Positions 6,832 through 13,915 are shown, numbered from the stretch's first letter. The stretch is DNA of 14,759 bases from an uncultured Collinsella sp. (GCA_900554905.1 USJB01000007.1:1-14759), one strand, 5' to 3'. A program made the numbers and translations. Notes: generated by a model not told the origin, from the letters alone.

Positions 6832-6849
6832 GCTAGAGGAGGATTGCTC

Positions 6850-7476
6850 ATGAACCTCGTATTGCTCGGAGCTCCGGGTGCCGGTAAGGGCACCGTCGCA
6901 CAGGAGCTCGTCGCCGAGTTTGGCATCGCCCATATTTCCACGGGCGACCTGCTGCGTGCTGCTGTCAAGGGTGGCACCGAACTTGGTATTCAGGCTAAGA
7001 AGTACATGGACGCTGGCGAGCTCGTTCCCGACCAGCTCGTGATCGACCTTGTCAAGGAGCGCCTTGCCGCCGATGACGCCCAGCAGGGCTTCATCCTCGA
7101 CGGCTTCCCGCGCAACACCGCCCAGGCTGTGACGCTCGATTCCGAGCTTTCCGCCATGGGTCGTGAGATCGACTGTGCTCTTCTGGTCGATGTGGCCCCC
7201 GAGGTCATTATCGATCGTCTGTCTTCGCGTCGCACCTGCCGCGCCTGCGGTTACACCGGCACCGCTGCCGATGCTACCTGCCCCAAGTGCGGTGGCGAGA
7301 TGTATCAGCGCGACGACGACAAGCCCGAGACCATCAAGAACCGTCTCGACGTCTACGAGAAGTCCACGAGCCCGCTCGTCGACTACTATCGTGGCCAGGG
7401 TCTGCTCAAGTCGGTCAACGGTGACCAGGCTCGTGAGACCGTGTACGGGGATGTCAAAGAGGCTCTCGGTCTATGA
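6850..7476 (+). CDS. adk: Adenylate kinase (zinc-binding LID form)
   Basis: 208 residues from the ATG at 6850, chosen over the in-frame TTG at 6844 because GAGGAGGA (6836-6843) would overlap the TTG and the ATG gives the standard MNLVLLGAPGAGKGT start. Adk catalyses ATP + AMP = 2 ADP in the cytoplasm. The P-loop is G7-T15, the AMP-binding part has HISTGDLLRAAV, and LDGFPRNTAQA is the conserved Arg-containing segment. The LID holds four cysteines (C130, C133, C144, C147), the zinc-structured form common in Gram-positives. It sits between secY and map as in many spc clusters, and its stop overlaps the map start by 4 bases. Confidence 0.98.
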   Translation: MNLVLLGAPGAGKGTVAQELVAEFGIAHISTGDLLRAAVKGGTELGIQAKKYMDAGELVPDQLVIDLVKERLAADDAQQGFILDGFPRNTAQAVTLDSELSAMGREIDCALLVDVAPEVIIDRLSSRRTCRACGYTGTAADATCPKCGGEMYQRDDDKPETIKNRLDVYEKSTSPLVDYYRGQGLLKSVNGDQARETVYGDVKEALGL

Positions 7477-8261
7477 TCAAGATTAAGTCTGCAACGCAAA
7501 TCGAGCAGATGAAGAAGGCAGGAGCGCTATCTAAGATGGCGCTCCGCCACGTTGGAGCCATGGTGCGTCCCGGCGTTTCCACCTTTGAGCTCGATCAGCT
7601 CGCGGAGCAGATTATCCGCATGCATGGTGGCACCCCGGCCTTTAAGGGTTACGGTGGGTTCCCGGGGACCATTTGCGCATCGATCAACGATGCCGTGGTC
7701 CACGGTATTCCCAACCCCGACATGATCCTGCGCGATGGCGATATCATCTCCATCGATACGGGAGCCGTTGTCGACGGTTGGGTCGGCGATAACGCTTGGA
7801 CGTTTTTCGTCGGCACCCCCACGCCCGAAGCCAAGGCTTTGTGCGAGGTCACGCGTGATTGCCTTAAGGCTGCCATCGGGCAGGCTGTTCCCGGTAACCA
7901 TATCGGGGACGTCGGTTATGCCGTTCAGTCCCTCGCCGAGTCTCACGGTTACGGCGTGCTTCGTGATTATGTGGGCCATGGCATTGGCCGCGTGATGCAC
8001 GAGGACCCCAATGTTCCTAACTACGGAAAGAAGGGGAGGGGCGTTCGCCTCCAGGCCGGCATGGTCATTGCCATCGAGCCGATGGTTACGATGGGTTCCA
8101 ACCATGTGAGCACGGGTTCCGACGGTTGGATCGTCACGACCAACGACCACCTGCCCGCCGCGCACTACGAGAACACCGTCGCCATCACCAATGACGGTCC
8201 GGTGATTCTCACCACGGATGCGCAAGGTGCTTGGTGTTCGCTCCAAGGCGGAGAAATGTAA
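7473..8261 (+). CDS. map: Type I methionine aminopeptidase
   Basis: 262 residues; the ATG overlaps the adk stop (ATGA), so translation is coupled. The enzyme removes the initiator Met from nascent proteins. All metal and active-site residues are visible: H77 (VHGIPN), D95 (SIDTG), D106 (VGDNAW), H169 (GHGIG), E202 (AIEPM) and E233 (YENTV), corresponding to H79, D97, D108, H171, E204 and E235 of the E. coli enzyme. No N-terminal zinc-finger extension is present. The spc-derived run of tightly packed genes ends here; a 104-base gap with a candidate promoter follows. Confidence 0.98.
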   Translation: MIKIKSATQIEQMKKAGALSKMALRHVGAMVRPGVSTFELDQLAEQIIRMHGGTPAFKGYGGFPGTICASINDAVVHGIPNPDMILRDGDIISIDTGAVVDGWVGDNAWTFFVGTPTPEAKALCEVTRDCLKAAIGQAVPGNHIGDVGYAVQSLAESHGYGVLRDYVGHGIGRVMHEDPNVPNYGKKGRGVRLQAGMVIAIEPMVTMGSNHVSTGSDGWIVTTNDHLPAAHYENTVAITNDGPVILTTDAQGAWCSLQGGEM

Positions 8262-8297
8262 CAAGTTCCACTTAGTTGTGGAGCCATTACGAAGTTA

Positions 8298-8326
8298 TTA
8301 CGATGCGTGCATACGTGTTGTAGAAT
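8298..8326 (+). promoter_or_regulatory. Candidate promoter in front of infA
   Basis: A -10-like TAGAAT (8321-8326, 5/6) lies 17 bases after TTACGA (8298-8303, weak 3/6). The heptamer ATTACGA occurs twice, 11 bases apart (8286-8292 and 8297-8303), the second copy covering the -35 position. The 104-base gap after the tightly packed secY-adk-map run makes an internal promoter plausible. Confidence 0.4.
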
Positions 8327-8365
8327 ACTCAATCGCTGTCGTTTTCTAGAGAAAGATGATTGCTT

Positions 8366-8584
8366 GTGAAGAAGGAAGACGCAATTGAGCTCGAGGGTAC
8401 GGTAAAGGAACCGTTGCCCAACGCCATGTTTAAGGTCGAGCTCGAGAACGGTCATTCGGTTCTGTGCAACATTTCTGGCAAGATCCGAATGAATTACATC
8501 CGTATTCTCCCCGGTGACAGGGTTGTCGTGGAGCTTTCCCCGTACGACCTGACCCGCGGCCGCATCACCTATCGCTACAAATAG
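8366..8584 (+). CDS. infA: Translation initiation factor IF-1
   Basis: Seventy-two residues from the GTG at 8366, giving MKKEDAIELEGTV, which matches the usual MAKEDxIEVEG start and length of IF-1. An in-frame TTG at 8360 would add two residues; the only purine stretch (AGAGAAAG, 8348-8355) is a poor ribosome site for either, so the start is not certain. IF-1 is a single OB-fold protein that binds the 30S A site during initiation. The C-terminal signature is intact: GKIRMNYIRILPGDRV, ELSPYDLTRGRITYRYK. It stands between map and rpmJ as in many Gram-positives. Confidence 0.96.
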   Translation: MKKEDAIELEGTVKEPLPNAMFKVELENGHSVLCNISGKIRMNYIRILPGDRVVVELSPYDLTRGRITYRYK

Positions 8585-8609
8585 CGGCACGCATACACGC
8601 ACTCCATTT

Positions 8610-8685
8610 CCGGCTGCAGGCTTAGCTCAACCTACGGTCGGATTGTGTGTGAAGACCAGCCATAGTTTTAAACGCCTGCGGCTGG
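8610..8685 (+). promoter_or_regulatory. Structured leader upstream of the rpmJ-rplQ (alpha) cluster
   Basis: CCGGCTGCAGGC (8610-8621) pairs with GCCTGCGGCTGG (8674-8685) over all 12 positions, two as G-U. Inside the 52-base loop, GGTC (8636-8639) can pair with GACC (8654-8657) and CTA (8632-8634) with TAG (8663-8665), giving a closed multi-layer fold. It fills most of the 150-base gap between infA and rpmJ. It may be an autoregulatory site comparable in position to the S4-binding leader of the E. coli alpha operon; I do not recognise its class. Confidence 0.45.
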
Positions 8686-8734
8686 GCGAGTAGATAGTAG
8701 GGAAGTAGTTTGAGCGCTACCGAAAGGAAGAACG

Positions 8735-8848
8735 ATGAAGGTACGTCCTTCGGTCAAGAAGATGTGCGATAAGTGCAAAATCATTAGGCGCCATGGCAAG
8801 GTCCTCGTCATTTGCGAGAACCCCCGTCATAAGCAGCGTCAGGGTTAA
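8735..8848 (+). CDS. rpmJ: 50S ribosomal protein L36, zinc-binding type
   Basis: 37 residues, ATG after a GAAAGGAAG stretch, the standard length for L36. The protein begins MKVRPSVKKMCDKCK and ends HKQRQG. The zinc ligands C11, C14, C27 and H32 are all present, so this is the C+ form. L36 is a small protein buried in 23S rRNA of the 50S subunit. It leads the alpha cluster here, directly after the structured leader, and is 14 bases before rpsM. Confidence 0.97.
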   Translation: MKVRPSVKKMCDKCKIIRRHGKVLVICENPRHKQRQG

Positions 8849-8862
8849 GAGAGGAGACTACG

Positions 8863-9237
8863 TTGGCCCGTATTAATGGTGTCGACCTCCCGCGTGAGAA
8901 GCGCGTTGAGATCGGTCTGACCTACATTTACGGCATCGGCCGCACCACTGCGACGAAGATTTGCGTCGAGTGCAACGTTAACGTGGATACGCGCGTTAAG
9001 GACCTCACCGAGGATGAGGTTAACGCCATCCGCGATTATATCGATAAGAACCAGATCATGGTTGAGGGCGACCTCCGCCGTGAGCGCAACCAGAACGTCA
9101 AGCGCCTTATGGACATCGGCTGCAACCGCGGCCTTCGTCACCGCAAGGGCCTCCCGGTCCGCGGCCAGCGCACCCACACTAACGCTCGTACCCGCAAGGG
9201 CCCGAAGCGTCAGATCGGTGCTAAGAAGAAGAAATAA
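8863..9237 (+). CDS. rpsM: 30S ribosomal protein S13
   Basis: 124 residues with a TTG start, chosen because GAGGAG (8851-8856) lies 6 bases upstream and the product then starts MARINGVDLPREKR as in the family. S13 is a head protein of the 30S subunit that contacts the 50S subunit and P-site tRNA. Family blocks are YIYGIGRTTATKIC with the helix-two-turn-helix region, GCNRGLRHRKGLPVRGQRT and a basic tail TRKGPKRQIGAKKKK that reaches the decoding centre. It is in the standard alpha-cluster position. Confidence 0.98.
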   Translation: MARINGVDLPREKRVEIGLTYIYGIGRTTATKICVECNVNVDTRVKDLTEDEVNAIRDYIDKNQIMVEGDLRRERNQNVKRLMDIGCNRGLRHRKGLPVRGQRTHTNARTRKGPKRQIGAKKKK

Positions 9238-9251
9238 GGAGCGCTAGATAG

Positions 9252-9656
9252 ATGGCTACTGCTAAGAAGAACGTTCGCGCTGCCCGTCTGAAGCGCGCGG
9301 ACCGTAAGAACATTTCCGTGGGCCAGGCTCACATTCGTTCTACGTTCAACAACACGATCGTTTCGATCACCGATCCCCAGGGCAACGTCATTTCCTGGAA
9401 GTCGGCTGGCCAGGTGGGCTTCAAGGGCTCCCGTAAGTCCACGCCGTTCGCTGCCCAGATGGCTGCCGAGGCTGCTGCCAAGCAGGCCATGGAGCACGGT
9501 ATGAAGAAGGTTTCCGTCTTCGTCAAGGGCCCCGGCTCCGGTCGTGAGACCGCCATCCGCTCCCTCCAGGCTGCTGGCCTCGAGGTCTCGAGCATCCAGG
9601 ACAAGACCCCCATTCCGCACAACGGCTGCCGCCCCAAGAAGCGTCGCCGCGTGTAA
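9252..9656 (+). CDS. rpsK: 30S ribosomal protein S11
   Basis: 134 residues, ATG 14 bases after the rpsM stop. S11 lies on the 30S platform near the E-site mRNA path. Visible blocks are GQAHIRSTFNNTIVSITD, GSRKSTPFAAQMAAEAAAK, VKGPGSGRETAIRSLQAAGL and the invariant C-terminal PIPHNGCRPKKRRRV. It is intact, and rpsD follows after 19 bases with an AAAGGAT ribosome site. Confidence 0.98.
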   Translation: MATAKKNVRAARLKRADRKNISVGQAHIRSTFNNTIVSITDPQGNVISWKSAGQVGFKGSRKSTPFAAQMAAEAAAKQAMEHGMKKVSVFVKGPGSGRETAIRSLQAAGLEVSSIQDKTPIPHNGCRPKKRRRV

Positions 9657-9675
9657 CTGAAAGGATCGTATCAAT

Positions 9676-10272
9676 ATGGCAATCGACAGGACTCCTGTTC
9701 TTAAGCGCTGCCGTCAGCTCGGGATCGATCCCGCTGAGCTCGGTTACAGCAGCAAGAAGGAATCTATCCGTCAGCCCAAGCGCCGTCGCAAGGAATCTGA
9801 GTACGGCATGCAGCTGCGCGAGAAGCAGAAGGTCAAGTTCATCTATGGCGTTCTGGAGAAGCAGTTCCACGGCTACTTCAACAAGGCCCGTAAGATGAAC
9901 GGCGTCACCGGTGAGAACCTCATGATCATCCTTGAGTCTCGCCTCGACAACGTCGTCTTCCGTCTTGGCTTCGCCCGCACCCGCAAAGAGGCTCGTCAGT
10001 CCGTCCGTCACGGTCACTTCACCGTGAACGGCAAGCGCGTGGACATCCCGTCCTACCGCGTCAAGGCCGGCGACGTCGTCGCTGTCGGCGAGAAGTTCCG
10101 TGACCTCCTCCCCATCAAGGAGGCCCTGATTTCCTCCGAGCGCTTTGAGGTCCCTGGCTGGCTCGAGGTCGATATCGAGAAGCTGTCTGGTAACGTGCTC
10201 GCTCTGCCGACGCGTGAGCAGATCAGCGGTGATATCAACGAGCAGCTCATCGTCGAGCTCTACTCTAAGTAG
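9676..10272 (+). CDS. rpsD: 30S ribosomal protein S4, cysteine-poor (zinc-free) type
   Basis: 198 residues. S4 is the primary 5'-domain 16S rRNA binder and an assembly initiator. The globular part is typical: GMQLREKQKVKFIYGVLEKQ, then the S4 RNA-binding domain RLDNVVFRLGFARTRKEAR, VRHGHFTVNGKRVDIPSYRV. The N-terminal region (RCRQLGIDPAELGYSSKKES) has a single cysteine, C12, in place of the four-cysteine zinc cluster of C+ S4 proteins. rpsD lies inside the alpha cluster, so S4-dependent autoregulation of this operon is possible in principle. Confidence 0.98.
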   Translation: MAIDRTPVLKRCRQLGIDPAELGYSSKKESIRQPKRRRKESEYGMQLREKQKVKFIYGVLEKQFHGYFNKARKMNGVTGENLMIILESRLDNVVFRLGFARTRKEARQSVRHGHFTVNGKRVDIPSYRVKAGDVVAVGEKFRDLLPIKEALISSERFEVPGWLEVDIEKLSGNVLALPTREQISGDINEQLIVELYSK

Positions 10273-10304
10273 TCCATCCGGGCTGCTGAGGCTGGAGGTA
10301 ATAC

Positions 10305-11246
10305 ATGTCAGAATTCATTAGGCCTCAGGTTCAGGTCGAAGAGATCAACGAGACGTCTGCTCGTGTCTCCGTCGAGCCGCTCGAGCGTGGTTACGGCGAT
10401 ACGCTGGGTAACTCCCTTCGTCGCGTTCTTCTGTCCTCGCTCGAGGGTGCCGCCGTCGAGGCTATTCAGATCGATGGTGCGCAGCACGAGTTCATGACCA
10501 TCCCTAACATGGTCGAGGATGTCACCGACATCGTCCTGAATGTCAAGGGTCTTGTCTTCAGGGCTCTCGGCACGACCGACGAGGCGACCGCAACCATCTC
10601 GGTTGACGGCCCCTGCGAGGTCACCGGTGCGGACTTCTTTATTCCGTCCGAGTTTGAGCTGGTCAACCCCGAGCAGCACATTGCTACGCTCACCGAGGGT
10701 GGCCATCTCACCATGAGCATGCGCATCGGCTATGGCCGCGGCTATGTTTCTGGCGAGGCTAACAAGCGTGACAACGATCCCATCGGTGTGATCCACGTCG
10801 ACTCGCTGTACTCGCCGGTTTCCCGTTGCGCCAAGCTCGTTGAGGCTTGCCGTGTCGGCCAGCATACCGACTACGACCGCCTTGTCCTCGAGATCGAGAC
10901 CAACGGTTCCATCGCCCCGCGCGACGCCGTGGTCCAGGCTGCCAATATCATCAACCAGCATATGGCTGCCTTTATGAACCTTGCCGAGACCCCCGAGGTC
11001 GAGGAGGAGGCTTCGATCTTCGCTCCCGAGGTCACCAACGACAACGCCGAGCTGGACAAGCAGATCGAGGATCTGGACCTTTCCGTCCGTTCCTACAACT
11101 GCCTTAAGCGCGCCAGCATTCACTCGGTCCGTCAGCTCGTTGAGTTCTCGGAGAATGATCTGCTCAACATCCGTAACTTCGGTGTTAAGTCGATCGAGGA
11201 AGTGAAGGACAAGCTTGAGTCCATGGGCCTGAGCCTGAAGGCTTAA
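10305..11246 (+). CDS. rpoA: DNA-directed RNA polymerase subunit alpha
   Basis: 313 residues, ATG after GGAGGT at about 10294. The N-terminal dimerisation domain (to about residue 230) shows LERGYGDTLGNSLRRVLLSS, PNMVEDVTDIVLNVKGL and RIGYGRGYV; a short acidic linker follows (EVEEEASIFAPEV). The C-terminal domain has the helix-hairpin-helix typical of alpha-CTD: RSYNCLKRASIHSVRQLV and NIRNFGVKSIEEVKDKL, which binds UP elements and activators. Alpha dimerises to nucleate polymerase assembly. It is followed 30 bases later by rplQ, as in most bacteria. Confidence 0.98.
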   Translation: MSEFIRPQVQVEEINETSARVSVEPLERGYGDTLGNSLRRVLLSSLEGAAVEAIQIDGAQHEFMTIPNMVEDVTDIVLNVKGLVFRALGTTDEATATISVDGPCEVTGADFFIPSEFELVNPEQHIATLTEGGHLTMSMRIGYGRGYVSGEANKRDNDPIGVIHVDSLYSPVSRCAKLVEACRVGQHTDYDRLVLEIETNGSIAPRDAVVQAANIINQHMAAFMNLAETPEVEEEASIFAPEVTNDNAELDKQIEDLDLSVRSYNCLKRASIHSVRQLVEFSENDLLNIRNFGVKSIEEVKDKLESMGLSLKA

Positions 11247-11276
11247 TGCTTCGCATATTTGAGGAGAAACTAGACC

Positions 11277-11744
11277 ATGCGTCACAACGTTAAGAAGGGC
11301 CTGAAGCTCGGCACCGATGCGAGCCACACCAAGGCCATGAAGAAGAGCCTTGCTAAGGCCCTCTTCGAGAACGACCGCATCAAGACCACCGAGACCCGCG
11401 CTAAGGCGCTGCGTTCGGTCGTCGATCCGATCATCACCTGGGCCAAGAAGGGCGACCTGCACTCTCGTCGTCTGGCCATCGCCAAGCTCGGCGATAAGCA
11501 GCTCGTTGCCGAGATTTTCGACAAGGCTGCTCAGGGCATGTGGCAGGACCGCAACGGCGGTTATACCCGCATCATGAAGCTCGGCAACCGCAAGGGCGAC
11601 AACGCTCCCATCGTTATCATGGAGCTCGTCACCGAGCCTTGCACGCCTAAGGCCAAGAAGGCTGCTCCGGCCCCCAAGAAGGCCGCTGCTCCCAAGAAGG
11701 TCGAGGCTGTCGAGGAGACCGCTGCCGAGGAGACCGCTGAGTAG
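11277..11744 (+). CDS. rplQ: 50S ribosomal protein L17 with Ala/Lys/Glu-rich tail
   Basis: 155 residues, longer than the roughly 115-130-residue minimal L17. The core is standard: MRHNVKKGLKLGTDASH, then the ETRAKALRSVVDPIITWAKK block, and GGYTRIMKLGNRKGDNAPIV. From about residue 124 a low-complexity tail follows, first PAPKKAAAPKKVEA-like, then acidic EETAAEETAE. Many actinobacterial L17 proteins have such tails. L17 is a 50S protein near the exit tunnel. It is the last gene before a strong terminator. Confidence 0.97.
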   Translation: MRHNVKKGLKLGTDASHTKAMKKSLAKALFENDRIKTTETRAKALRSVVDPIITWAKKGDLHSRRLAIAKLGDKQLVAEIFDKAAQGMWQDRNGGYTRIMKLGNRKGDNAPIVIMELVTEPCTPKAKKAAPAPKKAAAPKKVEAVEETAAEETAE

Positions 11745-11770
11745 ACAATCCGTCTGCATAGGCTATATTC

Positions 11771-11801
11771 GAGGGGTACGTTCGCGTACCCCTCTTTTTT
11801 T
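11771..11801 (+). terminator. Intrinsic terminator of the ribosomal/rpoA cluster
   Basis: GAGGGGTACG (11771-11780) and CGTACCCCTC (11785-11794) form a perfect 10-bp stem closed by a TTCG tetraloop, followed at once by seven T (11795-11801). It lies 26 bases after the rplQ stop and separates the cluster from truA. Confidence 0.95.
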
Positions 11802-11836
11802 GTCGCGATACCGTTACTTGTTTGTTGGGAGCGCCC

Positions 11837-12661
11837 ATGACTGCGCCGTCTGATTTCAATTCGATTCCAGAGCTTGATGCTACGCTCGTATTCCGCGTTG
11901 CCTATGACGGCTCGTCGTATAGCGGATTTGCCGAGCAGCCGGGCCAGATGACCGTTGCGGGCGAGTTGCGCCGCGCTATCGAGACGCTGCTGCGCCGCCC
12001 AATCGATCTGACGTGTGCGGGGCGTACCGATGCCGGTGTGCATGCGTTAGCGCAGTATATTAGCGTGCCCGTAACGGACGCTGAGCTCGCTTGTACGCGC
12101 CGTAGGTGGCTGCGGGCCATGGATGCCCTGCTGCCCAAAGATATCGCCATAAACGAGGTCTACAAGGCCCGTAAAGGCTTTTCTGCACGTTTTGACGCGC
12201 GTTCCCGTACGTATACGTACCGTATTGCCGATCGAGATGCGCGCCCCGTGCTGTCCCGCGGTGCCGTGTGGTGGCATCGCTATCCCCTCGACGTCGATGC
12301 GATGGCGGCCGCCTGCCCTGCGCTTTTGGGCGAGCAGGACTTTAAAAGCTTTTGCAAGGTTGCCTCTGCCGTGGGCAAACCTACGCACCGCTGCGTAATG
12401 CGCGCCGAGTTTGGCCATGAGATTGCGTTTGGCGAGGACATCCTGACGTTTACCATCGAGGGCAATGCGTTTCTGCATTCGATGGTCCGTACGATCGTGG
12501 GCACGCTTGTCGAGATTGGCATGCATCGCCGCGAACCCGAGTGGATGCGCGAGGTCATCGACGCTTGCGACCGTACCGCTGCGGGCCCCACGGCTCCTGC
12601 CTGCGGCCTTACGTTTATGGGCGTGGATTACGATCCCGCCGAGCTTGTCGTGCTCGACTAG
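11837..12661 (+). CDS. truA: tRNA pseudouridine synthase A
   Basis: 274 residues from the ATG at 11837, with GGGAGC about 5 bases upstream; the TTG codons at 11822 and 11825 are less likely starts. TruA makes pseudouridine at positions 38-40 of the tRNA anticodon stem-loop. The opening strand FRVAYDGSSYSGFAEQPG, the catalytic motif CAGRTDAGVHA with nucleophile D65, SARFDARSRTYTYRI, DFKSFCKV and FLHSMVRTIVGTLVEIG are all in place. Codon use is less biased than in the ribosomal genes. truA commonly follows rplQ; here it lies after a terminator with only 35 bases before its start, so read-through or a promoter overlapping the terminator is needed. Confidence 0.95.
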   Translation: MTAPSDFNSIPELDATLVFRVAYDGSSYSGFAEQPGQMTVAGELRRAIETLLRRPIDLTCAGRTDAGVHALAQYISVPVTDAELACTRRRWLRAMDALLPKDIAINEVYKARKGFSARFDARSRTYTYRIADRDARPVLSRGAVWWHRYPLDVDAMAAACPALLGEQDFKSFCKVASAVGKPTHRCVMRAEFGHEIAFGEDILTFTIEGNAFLHSMVRTIVGTLVEIGMHRREPEWMREVIDACDRTAAGPTAPACGLTFMGVDYDPAELVVLD

Positions 12662-12669
12662 GGGAGGGC

Positions 12670-12688
12670 TCGACGCGTCGTGCGTCGA
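12670..12688 (+). other. Small hairpin after truA
   Basis: TCGACGC (12670-12676) and GCGTCGA (12682-12688) pair perfectly around GTCGT, 9 bases after the truA stop. There is no T-run, so it is not a standard terminator. The remainder of the 161-base gap holds a 13-codon mini-ORF at 12780-12821. Confidence 0.35.
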
Positions 12689-12779
12689 CACCTGTCATCT
12701 GTGGGCTGCGCGTGTGCAACATCTGTTCTTGGCGTGCAATACAACCGGTGTCTCATTGCTTTTATTGCCGGGGTGTACC

Positions 12780-12821
12780 ATGAACCACGATTTGATTCAT
12801 TGCTGTCGAGAGGACGGATAA
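12780..12821 (+). CDS. Possible 13-residue leader ORF before the glycosyltransferase gene
   Basis: ATG AAC CAC ... GGA TAA encodes MNHDLIHCCREDG and stops one base before the TTG start of the next gene. GGGG lies 5 bases before its ATG. Its end contains GAGAGGA, the ribosome site of the following gene, so ribosomes translating it could keep that site open. It may be coincidence; no amino-acid run suggestive of attenuation is present. Confidence 0.25.
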   Translation: MNHDLIHCCREDG

Positions 12822-12822
12822 C

Positions 12823-13863
12823 TTGGTTCGACGTGGCTCGCATCCGCGACTTTCGGTGATCCTTGTGGTAGAAGGTTCGCCCAGCTATGCGATGCGTGCG
12901 CTCGAGAGCATCCAGAACCAAGACCTCTACGATTTGCAGATTGTCGTTGTCTGCCGCGATGCTGCGCCCGGTGTGCGCCATTCGCTTCAAGTTGCTGCCG
13001 ACAGGGACATTCATATTGATTTGATTGACGTCGAGGACGCGAAGCGCGGTGCTTGTCTTCGTGCCGGTTTTGATACCTCGCGCGGCTCTCAAATCATCGC
13101 CATGAACGCCGATGAGTGGTTTGCTCCGCAGGCCCTTTCCAAGATGGTCGATATCGCGTGCGATACTGCGGCAGACATTGTGCTCCCCTCGGTGTCGCTC
13201 GATCGATACGATGCGCATCGCGAGCGTCATTCGCGCGTCTTGGATGCTGCCTCTATTGCCATAGAAGACGAGTCTTCTATGGTGACTGGGCTGCCCCAGT
13301 TGATTTTGGGCGGCCTAGTCGCTCAGACCTCTGGCGTGATGTATAGCCGTCCGCTGTTTGAGGCATGCCTGTCGCGCGGCAAGGCGTACCGTACGGTTGA
13401 GTTTATGGCTTATGCGCTCTCGCAGGCACGATTCGTGTCCGGCTGCGGCGACGCTTGTTTCCACGCGGCGGCACCTAAGCTTATAGATGCCTTTGATCCC
13501 ACCATGTATGCCAGGATATCCGATGACACTCGAGCGCTCGACAAGCTTGCGGACTCTCTCTCGGAAGCAGACAGCGGTGGTCGGCTCAAGCTGGCAAGCC
13601 AAAAGTTCTACTTTGCCGGACTGGTCGCCTGCATCGAGAATTTGTGTCTGAGCCCGCATGGGGTGTCGTCAATCGAGCGTTCCGCCCGCATGCGTGATAT
13701 GCTCGATGCGCCTCGAACCCGTCAGATGGTCGCTGCGCTCAAGGATAACCATCGGGGGCTCGGTCTGTTGTTTGGGCCGATCGCCAGCGCCAAGCCCGCG
13801 CGCTGCGTGATGTGTACGCATCTGGCAGCTTTTCTTAACCGGACGGGCACAAAAACCGCCTAA
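12823..13863 (+). CDS. Divergent family-2-like glycosyltransferase
   Basis: 346 residues, TTG start 8 bases after GAGAGGA (12808-12814). The N-terminal GT-A-like half resembles family 2 glycosyltransferases: RLSVILVVEG, a helix RALESIQNQDLYDLQIVVVC, then KRGACLRAGFDTSRGSQIIAMNADEW. At residues 95-98 the motif reads NADE, where family members usually have a DAD/DxD-like metal-binding motif. The remainder is mostly helical with several Cys (VCMCT-type, RCVMCTHL near the end) and resembles nothing I can name. Such enzymes usually transfer sugars to cell-surface polymers; substrate is unknown, and no membrane segment or signal peptide is seen. It stands alone between truA and argR. Confidence 0.65.
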   Translation: MVRRGSHPRLSVILVVEGSPSYAMRALESIQNQDLYDLQIVVVCRDAAPGVRHSLQVAADRDIHIDLIDVEDAKRGACLRAGFDTSRGSQIIAMNADEWFAPQALSKMVDIACDTAADIVLPSVSLDRYDAHRERHSRVLDAASIAIEDESSMVTGLPQLILGGLVAQTSGVMYSRPLFEACLSRGKAYRTVEFMAYALSQARFVSGCGDACFHAAAPKLIDAFDPTMYARISDDTRALDKLADSLSEADSGGRLKLASQKFYFAGLVACIENLCLSPHGVSSIERSARMRDMLDAPRTRQMVAALKDNHRGLGLLFGPIASAKPARCVMCTHLAAFLNRTGTKTA

Positions 13864-13869
13864 ACGGCT

Positions 13870-13907
13870 CATTTCGAAACAAACTTGCATAGAATTGTTT
13901 CGAAATG
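13870..13907 (+). promoter_or_regulatory. Perfect 13-bp inverted repeat carrying two TTTCGAAA sites
   Basis: CATTTCGAAACAA (13870-13882) and TTGTTTCGAAATG (13895-13907) are exact reverse complements separated by 12 bases. Each arm contains the palindrome TTTCGAAA (13872-13879 and 13898-13905), centres 26 bp apart. It starts 6 bases after the glycosyltransferase stop. Without a T-run it is a poor intrinsic terminator; a two-site operator upstream of argR is the alternative. Confidence 0.55.
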
Positions 13908-13915
13908 CGTTCTTA

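Noticed and set aside
6844..6849. TTG at 6844 as the adk start
   Set aside because: It would overlap the ribosome site GAGGAGGA and add two residues before the standard MNLVLLGAPG start.
8610..8685. tRNA-like look of the rpmJ leader (TTAGCTCA resembling a D-arm inside a long closing stem)
   Set aside because: There is no T-arm with GTTCGANNC, no proper anticodon arm and no 7-bp acceptor stem of the right geometry.
10308..11759. A 483-codon open frame on the minus strand opposite rpoA and rplQ, with similar long antisense frames at 5548-6933 and 2638-3951
   Set aside because: The sense genes are certain. The antisense frames stay open because the sense genes avoid TTA, CTA and TCA codons, which would read as stops on the other strand. 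Their translations look like no known protein.
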